From Terriglobia bacterium (GTDB lineage Bacteria > Acidobacteriota > Terriglobia > Terriglobales > Acidobacteriaceae), in assembly GCA_020073385.1 (NCBI GenBank), contig JAIQFH010000006.1, forward strand, positions 62,001 through 126,000: a stretch of 64,000 nt of DNA. The letters are read 5' to 3'. Shown here one piece after another: positions 1-9,889 of the stretch. The stretch's first letter is position 1, and each line of letters begins with the position of its first letter. A program made the translations under genes and the position numbers. The notes under the pieces are model-generated. The model was not told where the DNA came from. It worked only from the letters and a program-made list of their open reading frames with translations, and did no database searches.

Positions 1-347
1 TTAGGGTCATGGGTAAACTCCGAGGCAAGGAGACTGACCGCAAAAGGTGGGCACTACCAACCCACAACAGAATAGACGATTGCGTTTCATATCGACAACC
101 GCATCGGACTACGTATCTAAGGCCTGGAAGCGGTCCCTTTCCGCCAATCCCGTGATGACTCTATACTTCCTCGGGCTCCGCTCCGCCCACAAGTGGATAT
201 CGTCACCGCAGCTGGGTGACAAATGTCACCCAAGCCACACATCACAAGCAAAACCGCTGAGACCACCATGAAGTTACGCCGGAGTTCCAGCACAGTTGTT
301 AATACGATTTCCTTCGTGAACCTTAGTGCCCTTCGTGGTTAAAGCCC

Positions 348-866
348 TTAATTCATCCGGCCCTCATCGGCCGATGGGCCGTAGAGGGCCGGAACCGAGG
401 AATCGTTCAGCCGCAAATAGACAGTGAGTTGTCCGCGATGATGGGCGAGATGGCTGAAAACCGAATCGGCAATCATCAATTGACGGGGGCTCTCGTTCAC
501 GACCTGACCGCCCACTACAAATCTCCAGGACGTCAGCAAATGATCGTCCGTAGTGTTCTGCAGAGCTTCGCGCGCCTCTGCCACAGCGGCATCTAGTGCC
601 GCAATCAGTTCTTCGCGCTTGCGCCACTCCAGAGGCTTGAACTTCGCGGCGGCTGGGGATTTCAGATCGAGCTCGTCCTGCTGCACCATGCTGACAATCC
701 ACGCCGGCATGGTGGCTACCAGGGAAGCCAGATAGCCGAGTGGCATCGATTTCGGATGCGGTTTCCAGTCGTTGTGATCCTCTGGTACGCGTTGCAGCGC
801 CTGCCGGCTGCTGGCTGCTTCCCGTTCCAGTTCGGCAAGAAAGAAATCTGTAAGCTTCATAGTCAT
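348..866 (-). CDS. DinB-like family protein
   Basis: ORF translation shows helical DinB-like features with a C-terminal HLAHHRGQLTVYLR motif; start chosen at MTMKLTDFF. Confidence 0.8.
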   Translation of the reverse strand: MTMKLTDFFLAELEREAASSRQALQRVPEDHNDWKPHPKSMPLGYLASLVATMPAWIVSMVQQDELDLKSPAAAKFKPLEWRKREELIAALDAAVAEAREALQNTTDDHLLTSWRFVVGGQVVNESPRQLMIADSVFSHLAHHRGQLTVYLRLNDSSVPALYGPSADEGRMN

Positions 867-974
867 CTCCGTTCTGAGTCGATTCCGCATAATCGTGTTG
901 GCGTAATCGATGCCGGAAACACTATCAGCGATTGAGGACAGTTTCGGTCCTCGATTCGTGGCACAATCATTTTC

Positions 975-1958
975 ATGCTGCAGACCTCGGCCCGCCTGCT
1001 TCGGCTGCTTTCCCTCTTCCAGGCACAGCGCTACTGGTCGGGGGCCGAACTCTCGCGCCGATTGGACGTAACCGGGAGAACCTTGAGGCGCGACGTCGAT
1101 CGCTTGCGCAGCCTAGGTTATCCCGTACATTCGACCGCGGGAGTCGCCGGCGGATACCAGCTTGGCGCCGGCGCGAACCTGCCGCCATTGCTGCTCGACG
1201 ATGACGAAGCGGTCGCGGTTGCTCTGGGATTGCGCACTGCCGCGAGCGGCACCGTCAGCGGAATGGAAGAGTCCTCGGTTCGCGCTCTATTAAAGCTCGA
1301 ACAAGTGCTGCCGCCGCGGTTACGAAATCGTGTGGCAGCGCTGCACGGTTCGATCGTCCAGTTGGGCAGCCGGGGGACAGCAGTCGATGCTGACCGGTTG
1401 TCCGCGATCGCGGGGGCTAGCCGCGATCGTGAAAAGATCAGGTTTCGCTACAACGACCGTGCCGGCAGTTCGAGCGCACGCCTCGTCGAGCCGCACAAAG
1501 TCGTCCATACCGGTTATCGCTGGTACCTGGTGGCTTGGGACGTTGGCCGGGAAGATTGGCGCACCTTTCGGGTCGATCGCATCGAGGGTAAGATCAAGAC
1601 CTCGACACAGTTCAAACCGCGCAAGCCTCCCGAGGGAGATTTCGTAGCCTTCGTCTCGAAATCGCTCTCGCAGGTGCCCTATCCCTGCCGGGCGCGGGTA
1701 GCTCTGCACGCGCCAGTCGAAGTGATCGCCAAGCGAGTACCGGCGGCGGCCGGAACCCTGGAAGCGACTGGCCCCAGTTCCTGCCTCCTCAAGACCGGAT
1801 CGCATTCCTGGGAATCCATCGCCATCCATCTACTGTGGCTCGGGGTTGATTTCGAAGTCCAAGAACCTCCAGAACTGATCGCCTACCTCGCCAGCCTCTC
1901 CGAACGCATCTCTGCCGTGGTGAAGTCCTCGAGCGCAGCCCCGCCAAAGCTGACGTAG
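975..1958 (+). CDS. YafY-like transcriptional regulator (N-terminal HTH, C-terminal WYL domain)
   Basis: LSRRLDVTGRTLRRDVDRLRSLGYPV HTH; HTGYRWYLVAWDVGREDWRTFRVDRI WYL-type region. Confidence 0.9.
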   Translation: MLQTSARLLRLLSLFQAQRYWSGAELSRRLDVTGRTLRRDVDRLRSLGYPVHSTAGVAGGYQLGAGANLPPLLLDDDEAVAVALGLRTAASGTVSGMEESSVRALLKLEQVLPPRLRNRVAALHGSIVQLGSRGTAVDADRLSAIAGASRDREKIRFRYNDRAGSSSARLVEPHKVVHTGYRWYLVAWDVGREDWRTFRVDRIEGKIKTSTQFKPRKPPEGDFVAFVSKSLSQVPYPCRARVALHAPVEVIAKRVPAAAGTLEATGPSSCLLKTGSHSWESIAIHLLWLGVDFEVQEPPELIAYLASLSERISAVVKSSSAAPPKLT

Positions 1959-1998
1959 GGATAACCGCCATCGGCTGACGACGCGGGCTTTGCCCGCG

Positions 1999-2020
1999 GG
2001 ACGGACGAAGGCGTCCGTCC
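1999..2020. repeat. Hairpin repeat family B, copy 1 (GGACGGACG-AAGG-CGTCCGTCC)
   Basis: Perfect 9-bp inverted repeat; 28 nt including the ctacac tail are identical to the copy at 27180. Confidence 0.85.
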
Positions 2021-2190
2021 CTACACACGCGGCTCGGCTTCGCCTTTGCCAATTTCGGCTTACTTTGGTAACTCGAAGCGCCGCATCTGCGGCGATATCC
2101 TAGCGGTACTCGGTTCTCGGATGTTCGCCGCCACTAGTATCTGCGTGCGAGGCAGAAACAGCGCGTGTGACGGCTTGGAGCAACAAAGCA

Positions 2191-4779
2191 ATGTCTACGA
2201 AAATCGGCCACTTCGAAATCCTCAGCGAGTTGGCGAAATCGCCGACTGGCACGGTGTATAAAGCCAACGATCCCGAGAGCAATCAGACCATCGCGCTCAA
2301 GGCGATCCAGTTGGATGCATTTGGAGACAGCGCAGACGCGCTGGAGCACGCGCTGCTGGCCGAGGCCGAGAGCACCAACGTTCTCAGCAGTCCCAATATC
2401 AGCAAGATTTTCGGCGCCGGCGAAATGGAAGGCCAGTTCTGCGCCGCCATGGAATACGTGCAGGGCAACAGTATCGCCACCATGCTGGCCCGCAAAGAGG
2501 GATTCTCCATCTGGGATCTGCTCGACATCGGACGCCAGTTAACTAGCGGCCTCGATCACGCGACCTCGCACAAGCTGGTGCACTACAGCCTCGAGCCCGC
2601 CAAGATCATGTGCGGATGGGACGGCACCGTCAAGATCCTCAGCTTCGGCGTCTCCAGCGTAGGGAACTTTGGCCAGCACGTCAGCCAAGGCCTGCCTTCC
2701 TTCCTGCACTACATGTCGCCCGAACAGGTACGCGGCGAGGCCACCGATGGCCGCTCCAATCTCTATAGTCTCGGCGCCATGTTCTATGAAATGGTGACCG
2801 AACGCAAAGCCTTCGACCGCGAAGATATCGAATCGCTCCGGCAAAGCATTCTCGAAAGTACTCCGGTCGCACCGCTGCATGTGAATCCCAAGATCCACCC
2901 CCTGCTCAGCAATCTCATCATGAAGGCGCTGGAAAAAGATCCGGCCATGCGCTACCAGAGCGGCAGGGAGATGCTCGATGATCTCGAGAAATGCAAGGAG
3001 TCGAAACCCGTAGCGGCGAAAAAGGCAGAAGCGCCTAAGGGAATCGTAGTTCCGGATAAAGCGAAAACCGCCGCACAATCGAAGTTTGCAGCCGCGACTC
3101 CGCCGAAGCCGCCAGCGCCGGTGGCGCCCCCGAAACCCGTGTCTGCGCCTTCTGGCCTGGCGCGTCCTTCCGTGCCGCCACCGCTCTCGCAACCAAAGCC
3201 ATCAGCAGCGACACCGGTTTCCGAGACTCGGCCCTCAATGCTGGCCAAGCCGTCAAAGCTAGCCATGCCGAAAGCAGCGGCTGCCGCTGCCGGCGTAGGA
3301 TCCAGCGAGTCGGCTATCTCGGTTCCCGAAGCAAACGTTGCTCCCGCTGAGATTCAGGAACTTGATCTCTCGGACCAGTTTGTAGCCAGTGCGCCGATCA
3401 ACGTGGAGCCCGAGCAGCCCGCTTCCTACATGTCGGCCGCTGTTGCAGATGAGCCACAAGTAGAAACGTTCGAGCCTCAAGCCGACCACGTCGCCCCGAA
3501 AATCGCCGTCGATCCCATGATGGCGGAGGGCGGCGCCGCCGGAGGAGGGGGAGGCACGAGCTTCTCCGAAATTTCCGAACTCCCTCCGCTCAAGGAAATC
3601 TACATCGCGCCCCCGCCTCCGCCGCCAGCGGAGACTGCTCCTGTGCCATCGGAAATGGCAGCTGTCGCGCCCTTTCGGGGCGGACGTAAGGCCGATGAAA
3701 AGCCCAAAGTCCAGACGCGCGAAGTCGCGCAAAAGGCGATCAAAGAGATCAAAGGCGTTCCGCCCAAGCTCTATCTCTACGCATTAGGCGGCGCACTCGC
3801 CCTGATCTTGATCATTGGAATCGCGGTGACGTTCTACGTTCGCAGTCAGGGCGACGATGATGCTGGTGCACCCCGTTCCACAGCAGTCTCCGAATCTCCA
3901 GCCCAGCCCACGCCCGTAACGCCCGCTCCGAAGAGTGAGCCTGCGCCCGCTCCTACTCCCGCTCAGCCCGAAGAAGTCCAGGAACCCGAGACGCCGGTAG
4001 CGCAAACTGCAAGCCCATCGAAATCAAGAAGCGCAAAAAAAAAGTCCACCACAGCGCCCGTCATCATTCCCGGACAACTCGCTATTGATTCCACGCCGCA
4101 AGGTGCTCAAGTTCAGATTGACGGCGCCACCGATCCCAGTTGGGTCACGCCCTTCGCTCTGACCAATATTCAACCGGGCCAGCACTCGATCACCGTCAGC
4201 AAGTCGGGTTACTCCACTGATACGCGGACGGTCAGTATCACCTCCGGCAACCGCGCGAGCGCGCAAATCCATCTTGCGCAGCTGGTGGCAACGCTGGTAG
4301 TGAAGAGCAATCCGCCAGGAGCCAGCGTTTACGTCGACGGCCGCGACATGAACGCGAAAACGCCCGCGCAGGTTAGCGTTGACAAGGGTCAGCACCTGGT
4401 GCTGGTCCGCCTATCCGGCTATCTCGACGAAACCATGAATGGCCAGTTCACGCTGGGCCAGACCCTCAACTTTTCCCCGACCCTGCAGCCCCTGGGCAAC
4501 GTCGACAGCATGAAGACCGTCGGCGGCAAGATGTCGCGTCTGTTCGGTGGCAAAGGCCAGCCCGGCCAGGCCACGCTTTCCATTCGCACCCAGCCCAAGG
4601 GCGCTCAGGTCGCAGTCAACCAGCGCATGCTGGATAGGACCGCTCCCGTCGACGTGATGCTCGATCCCGGCAACTATGTCGTAGACATCACCCTCAGCGG
4701 CTACGCTACGGTGCACAAAGTCGTCACCGCCACCAAGAGCGGCAAGGTCGTAATCGACGAAGCCCTGCAACCGCAGTAG
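2191..4779 (+). CDS. Serine/threonine kinase-like protein, predicted pseudokinase, with a TM segment and three C-terminal PEGA repeats
   Basis: Kinase fold signatures (IALKAI, MSPEQVRG, YSLGAMFYEM) but HRD->HYS and DFG->SFG; TM ALGGALALILIIGIAVTFYV; three PEGA-like repeats. Confidence 0.88.
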   Translation: MSTKIGHFEILSELAKSPTGTVYKANDPESNQTIALKAIQLDAFGDSADALEHALLAEAESTNVLSSPNISKIFGAGEMEGQFCAAMEYVQGNSIATMLARKEGFSIWDLLDIGRQLTSGLDHATSHKLVHYSLEPAKIMCGWDGTVKILSFGVSSVGNFGQHVSQGLPSFLHYMSPEQVRGEATDGRSNLYSLGAMFYEMVTERKAFDREDIESLRQSILESTPVAPLHVNPKIHPLLSNLIMKALEKDPAMRYQSGREMLDDLEKCKESKPVAAKKAEAPKGIVVPDKAKTAAQSKFAAATPPKPPAPVAPPKPVSAPSGLARPSVPPPLSQPKPSAATPVSETRPSMLAKPSKLAMPKAAAAAAGVGSSESAISVPEANVAPAEIQELDLSDQFVASAPINVEPEQPASYMSAAVADEPQVETFEPQADHVAPKIAVDPMMAEGGAAGGGGGTSFSEISELPPLKEIYIAPPPPPPAETAPVPSEMAAVAPFRGGRKADEKPKVQTREVAQKAIKEIKGVPPKLYLYALGGALALILIIGIAVTFYVRSQGDDDAGAPRSTAVSESPAQPTPVTPAPKSEPAPAPTPAQPEEVQEPETPVAQTASPSKSRSAKKKSTTAPVIIPGQLAIDSTPQGAQVQIDGATDPSWVTPFALTNIQPGQHSITVSKSGYSTDTRTVSITSGNRASAQIHLAQLVATLVVKSNPPGASVYVDGRDMNAKTPAQVSVDKGQHLVLVRLSGYLDETMNGQFTLGQTLNFSPTLQPLGNVDSMKTVGGKMSRLFGGKGQPGQATLSIRTQPKGAQVAVNQRMLDRTAPVDVMLDPGNYVVDITLSGYATVHKVVTATKSGKVVIDEALQPQ

Positions 4780-4859
4780 CGACGGTGGAGGCGTTACCTG
4801 ATTGTCGATTCCAGTAGCGCTCCCGCTCGTCTTCGCTCTTCGTTTTCCGTTTTGAGAGT

Positions 4860-4877
4860 GCGCGGTCTTAACCGCGC
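4860..4877. repeat. Intergenic hairpin gcgcggt-ctta-accgcgc between convergent genes
   Basis: Perfect 7-bp inverted repeat read directly. Confidence 0.5.
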
Positions 4878-4969
4878 CGTATGAATGCGACCTAAGCCGC
4901 GCCTTTAGGGACTGAGGGATATCGGCATGGAATAGCCTTTCTTCTACGTTCCCGCACTTCGTACTTCTA

Positions 4970-5827
4970 TTACTCGAGGTCCTTTTTCTCGTCCGCCGCG
5001 CGCAAGAATACAGTCTGTCCGACCGCCACTAGACCGATGCGAGTGACCGTCCCGTAGACTCCTGCCTTGTTCTGGTTCACCCGAACAATCGCCTTCAGCA
5101 CCTCTGGCGCCGGACTGGCTGAGTCTGGATCAAGGTTCACCATCGAGCACCGGACGTCGCGCATCGTGACGCTGATCGCGGGGCCATCGTCCCCCTCTCC
5201 GAATGAGAGCGCGCCGCCCACCCACTCGTCCTCCTGAAACGGCGCCGGTTGCAGCAAACGAACCACAACATTCGGGCGAAATCGTCGCACGTCGAGGCTC
5301 CGCCCTGCGAGTCGTCCAATCTCGTGCACCGTTTCGGAGGCGATCACGGAGATGCTGGCCTCATCGAAGATGCCATGCTTCAACTGCATCATCTGCACGG
5401 GAGCCCCGTACCGCCGTCCGACTTCCGCCGCCAGTTCCTCGCCGAAGACTGGCATTTCCTTGCCATCCGGCGTGCGAATGTGGGTAGGAAGGTCGTCCTG
5501 ATCATCGTCACGCCGGAGCGGAGCATACCGCACCAGGTCGGGAACCTTGCTTGCGGAGAGCCACGGGAACCCGCTGCGGTCATCCATCCGCCGGAATGCC
5601 AGGCGTCTGTCACCATCGATCCCGTGCCAGCCCAGGTCGGCGACCTCGAGTCGTTCGCCGCCCATGGACTTCACCGGATACCGGAAGATCGCCTCCACAT
5701 GTCCGATTTCTGTCTGCATCGTCGATTCGAACCCGCCCAATAGCGTATCACTGCAACAATCAGACAGATCAGCGTTCCAGAAAACTGACATCGGGACAAG
5801 AGCGTGGAGCACTGTCAAACGAGGCAA
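4970..5827 (-). CDS. MOSC domain-containing protein (MOSC_N beta-barrel + MOSC)
   Basis: VEAIFRYPVKSMGGERLEVADLGWHGIDGDRRLAF; true start probably at internal MQTEIGHVEAI. Confidence 0.85.
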   Translation of the reverse strand: MPRLTVLHALVPMSVFWNADLSDCCSDTLLGGFESTMQTEIGHVEAIFRYPVKSMGGERLEVADLGWHGIDGDRRLAFRRMDDRSGFPWLSASKVPDLVRYAPLRRDDDQDDLPTHIRTPDGKEMPVFGEELAAEVGRRYGAPVQMMQLKHGIFDEASISVIASETVHEIGRLAGRSLDVRRFRPNVVVRLLQPAPFQEDEWVGGALSFGEGDDGPAISVTMRDVRCSMVNLDPDSASPAPEVLKAIVRVNQNKAGVYGTVTRIGLVAVGQTVFLRAADEKKDLE

Positions 5828-6055
5828 GTCTTAAAAGGCAATGACGACACACTCATTGCGAACTCTGAGCCGGATTCTTCGATCCTCCCTGCGGGTCGTT
5901 ACCAAAGGTCGTGCAAACACTGTCCCAGCGGACACTCCGGCCACGATCCTTCCGACTTTTCAGTTACGGACCCATTTGGAGTTAAGGTGGGAACTGCGTG
6001 GTGCTTGCACTGGCCGACTGGCACCTAATCCTTCGGAACAGCAAGGAACAGTGAC

Positions 6056-7459
6056 ATGCACAACGGAGCAGCTCCCACCACACTTCGGCGCAGTTCGAGA
6101 GTGCCGACCGCAGTCCAGATCCTGGTTACCAGTCTGGAAGGAACACACTTCTCAGAGGTGTGTGAAACCCTGGTAGTCAACGCACACGGTTGCGCAATTC
6201 TGACACGCGTCAAGCTCGACACAGGTGTTCCTCTGAACCTTCACAGCAGGGACGGGCGCGAGACTACGGCTCATGTGGTCACCTGCCAGCCGGTCGACTC
6301 AGATCAGCGGAGCTGGAGACTGGGGGCGAAACTCGACCGGCCCGATAATTTCTGGGGCTTGAGAGATTGCCCGAAAGATTGGATAGTTCCAGCGCCGGTG
6401 GTGCCGGCGAGGCCTCCCCAGATTCTCAAGTCCACCAACACTTCGGCCTCCCACCAATTGTCCGGCCAGGGAAACCAGCCCTCGGAAACCGTGCTGGATC
6501 GCCTCGCGCGGCAATTGGAAGCACAGGTGAAGAGGGCAATTGCAGATTCGTTACGACCGCTCCAGGCTGAGGTCATGGCGCTCAAGGAGCGGGTGGCGCA
6601 ACGAGAAGCGAATCCTAGCCGCTTTGAAGTCTCGCTCTCGAACATTCCTCCTGAGCTCGAGCAACAGATCGAGTCACGTCTGCGCAAGGATCTCGAACCC
6701 AAAGTCCTGGACGAGGCGCGCCATCAGTCCGTGCATTTGCTGGAATCAGCCAAGGCAACGATTGACCAGCGAATTGCCGAAAGCTACAACAGTTTTCGGC
6801 ACAGGGTCGGGGAAGAACTCGGAGTCGTCGAGAAACGTGCACAAGAGATTTCCGCGCACATCTCAGAGAACACCCGCGAGCATCTGCAGCGTGGCTTGGA
6901 AGATTATCGCCAGAAATTATTGCAGGGAGGCGACTCGCTTAAACGCCTGAGCGAAGAGCTTCTCGAGTTCCTCCAACATAACTTGAATGCAGAGCACGAG
7001 GCGCGCCGTGGAGACTTGGAACAACTTCGATCATCGGTTGCGTCAGAATCATCGCGCTTACAGGAACAGGTTGAATATCTGGACACTCGCATTGCGAAGC
7101 TGGATGAATCTACGCGCTGCCTGGAGTCAGGCCTGGACCATCGCCTGAGCCGGCTGTCCAGCGAGATCGTCAAGGACACGCGCAGCCAATTCCAGAATCT
7201 GGCGAACGAGATTCTCGAGGAATTGACAGCGCGCAGCATCAAGGCGCTCAGCGATCAGCTGGATGAAGCCACCGAGAACATGAAGGTTGTCCGGAATGGA
7301 ATCGTCGCCTCGGCTTCCGAGTCACTGAAAGGCCAGACAGCGAATGCTTTGCAGGCTTTCGAGAACTCCACGGAGCATCTGGCGAGACTTTCCCTCGAAC
7401 GTTGGCGGCTCAAGCTGGAAGTAGGTTTGAATGCTTTGGCCAAGAGCCTCAATGAGTAA
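6056..7459 (+). CDS. PilZ-like N-terminal domain followed by a long coiled coil
   Basis: RRSSRVPTAVQILV...LVVNAHGCAILTRVKLDTGVPLNL...RLGAKLDRPDNFWGL resembles PilZ; the remainder is heptad-rich. Confidence 0.7.
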   Translation: MHNGAAPTTLRRSSRVPTAVQILVTSLEGTHFSEVCETLVVNAHGCAILTRVKLDTGVPLNLHSRDGRETTAHVVTCQPVDSDQRSWRLGAKLDRPDNFWGLRDCPKDWIVPAPVVPARPPQILKSTNTSASHQLSGQGNQPSETVLDRLARQLEAQVKRAIADSLRPLQAEVMALKERVAQREANPSRFEVSLSNIPPELEQQIESRLRKDLEPKVLDEARHQSVHLLESAKATIDQRIAESYNSFRHRVGEELGVVEKRAQEISAHISENTREHLQRGLEDYRQKLLQGGDSLKRLSEELLEFLQHNLNAEHEARRGDLEQLRSSVASESSRLQEQVEYLDTRIAKLDESTRCLESGLDHRLSRLSSEIVKDTRSQFQNLANEILEELTARSIKALSDQLDEATENMKVVRNGIVASASESLKGQTANALQAFENSTEHLARLSLERWRLKLEVGLNALAKSLNE

Positions 7460-7569
7460 TTTCGGCTGGAAGGCGGAGCCAGCGGCGAAAGAAGGCAGAG
7501 TGAGTGACAGGTGAGGCCTGGCAGCGCAGAAGGTGAAATGTCCGAACCCTACGCTGGTTCCAATTCCCG

Positions 7570-7785
7570 TTAGTCGACGTGCCGATGTTGGCTGTTGAAT
7601 TCTGCATGTCCTTGTAGTGCGGACGCCCGCCGGCGCGTACGACGCATTGTGCCCCAGTCATACTCGTAGACAGCCCCACAAAGCAAGCAGACCTGATAGT
7701 CCTGCCCGCAAACACCGCTATGGGGCCAGGAGAATTGATGACGACAAAATGTTTCCAGGATTCGCTTAAGGAATTTATTCGCCAT
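7570..7785 (-). CDS. Small Cys-rich protein, function unknown
   Basis: MANKFLKRILETFCRHQFSWPHSGVCGQDYQVCLLCGAVYEYDW; paired CxxC-like spacing suggests a zinc ribbon. Confidence 0.5.
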   Translation of the reverse strand: MANKFLKRILETFCRHQFSWPHSGVCGQDYQVCLLCGAVYEYDWGTMRRTRRRASALQGHAEFNSQHRHVD

Positions 7786-7989
7786 GACTGCCTTTTGAAG
7801 CCTTTTTCCGTCAATCTGTGCTGTGACGGTAGCACGAAAAGCTGCAGAAGGATTCATCCCTTGGTGCAGTTGGCTGCAGGATGATGGTCAATGCGCAGTC
7901 TCATTACTCGGTTGCAGCACCGAGGGCGAGGGGGTAGGCAGGATTGGCAATGCCTCAACCGTTGAACAACTGCGACTGTGAAAACTCGC

Positions 7990-8436
7990 TTAGTGCGGCT
8001 TGAAGGTCTTGCCAGTCTCCAGAAGCGTTTTCAGTCGCGAGAGAATACGCGGCCATCCGTCGGAGCAAAATGCATAGCCGGGATCCGCTTCATCCCACTG
8101 ATCGTGGGTGATCGTGAGCTTTGTGGCTTCCGTCTCTGGCACAAGTTCGGCAGTCACTCGAGACCTCAATGGACTTTGCCCGAGTTGAAAAGTGTACTGA
8201 AGAAACTTGGGCGGTTCCGACCGCAGGATCTCGCCCTTCACCAAGGTAGCGGGCTTGCCATCGGGTCCCGGCCCGATCCACTTCATCGAACCGCCGGGTC
8301 TCAAGTCCGCCTCGAAGTCGGCGCCCATAAAAATGATGCGGTTCGACTCCGGTGAAACCAGACCCTCCCAAAGCTTTTCAGGCCTCACCGCAACATAGAA
8401 AACAAATCGCAGAGGTGTGCTCATTCGCCTCCTCAA
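7990..8436 (-). CDS. SRPBCC/AHSA1-like domain protein
   Basis: RFVFYVAVRPEKLWEGLVSPE...LRPGGSMKWIGPGPDGKPATLVKGEILRSEPPKFLQYTF. Confidence 0.85.
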   Translation of the reverse strand: MRRRMSTPLRFVFYVAVRPEKLWEGLVSPESNRIIFMGADFEADLRPGGSMKWIGPGPDGKPATLVKGEILRSEPPKFLQYTFQLGQSPLRSRVTAELVPETEATKLTITHDQWDEADPGYAFCSDGWPRILSRLKTLLETGKTFKPH

Positions 8437-8776
8437 ACCAGGATGTTACCTGGACACAACTACTTTTAGAGAGACTACCACTGCATTAACCCTTTCTGCC
8501 GTTCCTCGTCGGCCGCACCGCTCATGTGGCGACAGCCACCTTCGGTTTTGCCACGACGGCGAAGCTGAGCGGCTTAGGACGACGGTTTTGATCCGTGAGG
8601 CTCAGCTTTTCGCACTGAGCCCACATTCGGGTGCTCGCCTCCTCCTGTTTTTCTTGCGAAAGGAGTGCAGCGGTCGGGATCGACCAGCGGCCCCAATCTC
8701 ACCAAGATCCTCCAGGTGTTTCTACACAGAACTCCGTATGGTCTCCGACTAAAATCCCGTAGCACTCTTTCAGCCT

Positions 8777-8971
8777 GTGCCATCCCGTCGTCTCGATGAC
8801 CGCATCCGCGATCTGTGCGCGAAAGTCGCCACTTCGAAGGGCGACGACTACGAGCCCTCCCTTTCGGAGCTGAAGGCTGCACTCCGAGGGCACACCGACC
8901 GCCTGCGAAAAATGGCCGCTGAGAGTCTGGGCAAGAGGGCGGCTACGTTCAAGGATCGCCGTAAGTCTTGA
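8777..8971 (+). CDS. Short hypothetical ORF
   Basis: 64-aa charged helical ORF; weak evidence. Confidence 0.3.
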   Translation: MPSRRLDDRIRDLCAKVATSKGDDYEPSLSELKAALRGHTDRLRKMAAESLGKRAATFKDRRKS

Positions 8972-8990
8972 AGTACTAATCGTCGGCAGA

Positions 8991-9371
8991 TTAGCGAAGC
9001 GGTTTAGTGTGCTGCCGCATCCAGTCCACGATTTTGGGGAAGCGAAATTCGTGGCGATCGAGTGAGCCGTGGATGAATTCATACCCATCGACCGGATCGA
9101 CTTCCAACAGGAATCCGTTAATCTCCAGGAAGGTTGCCGCCGCCGCGAATGCGATCCGCTTGTTGCCGTCGACGAAACCGTGGTTGTTCGCGAGCGACTC
9201 CATGAGTGCAGCCGCTTCTTCCTCGATGGAATTGTAGTAGCCGGTTTGGGGACGAAAAACGGCGGCCTCCACCGCATTCTGATCGCGAACACCGTGAAGG
9301 CCGCCGAAACTATCGATGAGAAAATGCTGCATCTGGTAGATTTCCGCGACCGTCAGATAAATGTCTGCCAT
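8991..9371 (-). CDS. doc: Doc/Fic-family toxin
   Basis: HGFVDGNKRIAFAAAATFLEINGF Fic/Doc core; start abuts the stop of the upstream antitoxin (TAGATG). Confidence 0.9.
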   Translation of the reverse strand: MADIYLTVAEIYQMQHFLIDSFGGLHGVRDQNAVEAAVFRPQTGYYNSIEEEAAALMESLANNHGFVDGNKRIAFAAAATFLEINGFLLEVDPVDGYEFIHGSLDRHEFRFPKIVDWMRQHTKPLR

Positions 9372-9629
9372 CTACTTGGCTAGACGATCGAGCAGATCGC
9401 GGTTCCGGTCCACGACCCGCCCAAATGCTGCCATTACGTCGGGGCGGACCAGATGTTGGGAGGGGACCACGTTGCGCAGATAATGCGTCAGTGCCTGCTC
9501 GAGGACGTACCGCTGCGACTGGCCGTTCTGTTTCGCGACGGCAACAAACTCATCCCACAGTTCAGCATCGATTTCAGGAGCAATCTTCTTTGTCATTTTG
9601 GCTGGCATGCCACGTTCCCTATCTGCCAC
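9372..9629 (-). CDS. Antitoxin (RHH-like) of the Doc system
   Basis: KIAPEIDAELWDEFVAVAKQNGQSQRYVLEQALTHYL; zero-gap linkage to doc; start may be internal at MTKK. Confidence 0.75.
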   Translation of the reverse strand: MADRERGMPAKMTKKIAPEIDAELWDEFVAVAKQNGQSQRYVLEQALTHYLRNVVPSQHLVRPDVMAAFGRVVDRNRDLLDRLAK

Positions 9630-9665
9630 CTAGTTTAGAACTATCTCTCGCCAAATCAAGTAATA

Positions 9666-9681
9666 TCTAGATAAGTCTAGA
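9666..9681. promoter_or_regulatory. Candidate toxin-antitoxin operator TCTAGA-TAAG-TCTAGA
   Basis: Inverted repeat of TCTAGA with 4-nt spacer, about 37 bp upstream of the antitoxin ORF in AT-rich DNA. Confidence 0.4.
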
Positions 9682-9889
9682 AAAACCGATTCCAGCGTGT
9701 AAGCTATTCATTTTCAATATTTTGCCAGCGCTGCGTACATCCGCTGTGAGTAACTGTCGATAAATCAATATTTTGGCGGGATTGATCCGAAAATTGAGAA
9801 AGGTCGAGAGGACCGGCCCCCAAACGTTTGGACGCAAACAAAAACCGGGTACGCTGGAGATCGCATGCCCGGCCAGGTCTCCCGAAAAC

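Noticed and set aside
47-271. 74-aa ORF at the window start
   Set aside because: No coding signature or motif; region left unassigned.
8437-8770. Possible gene remnant between the AHSA1-like gene and the short 8777 ORF
   Set aside because: Several short ORFs, none with a recognisable domain; cannot separate a degraded gene from non-coding DNA by eye.
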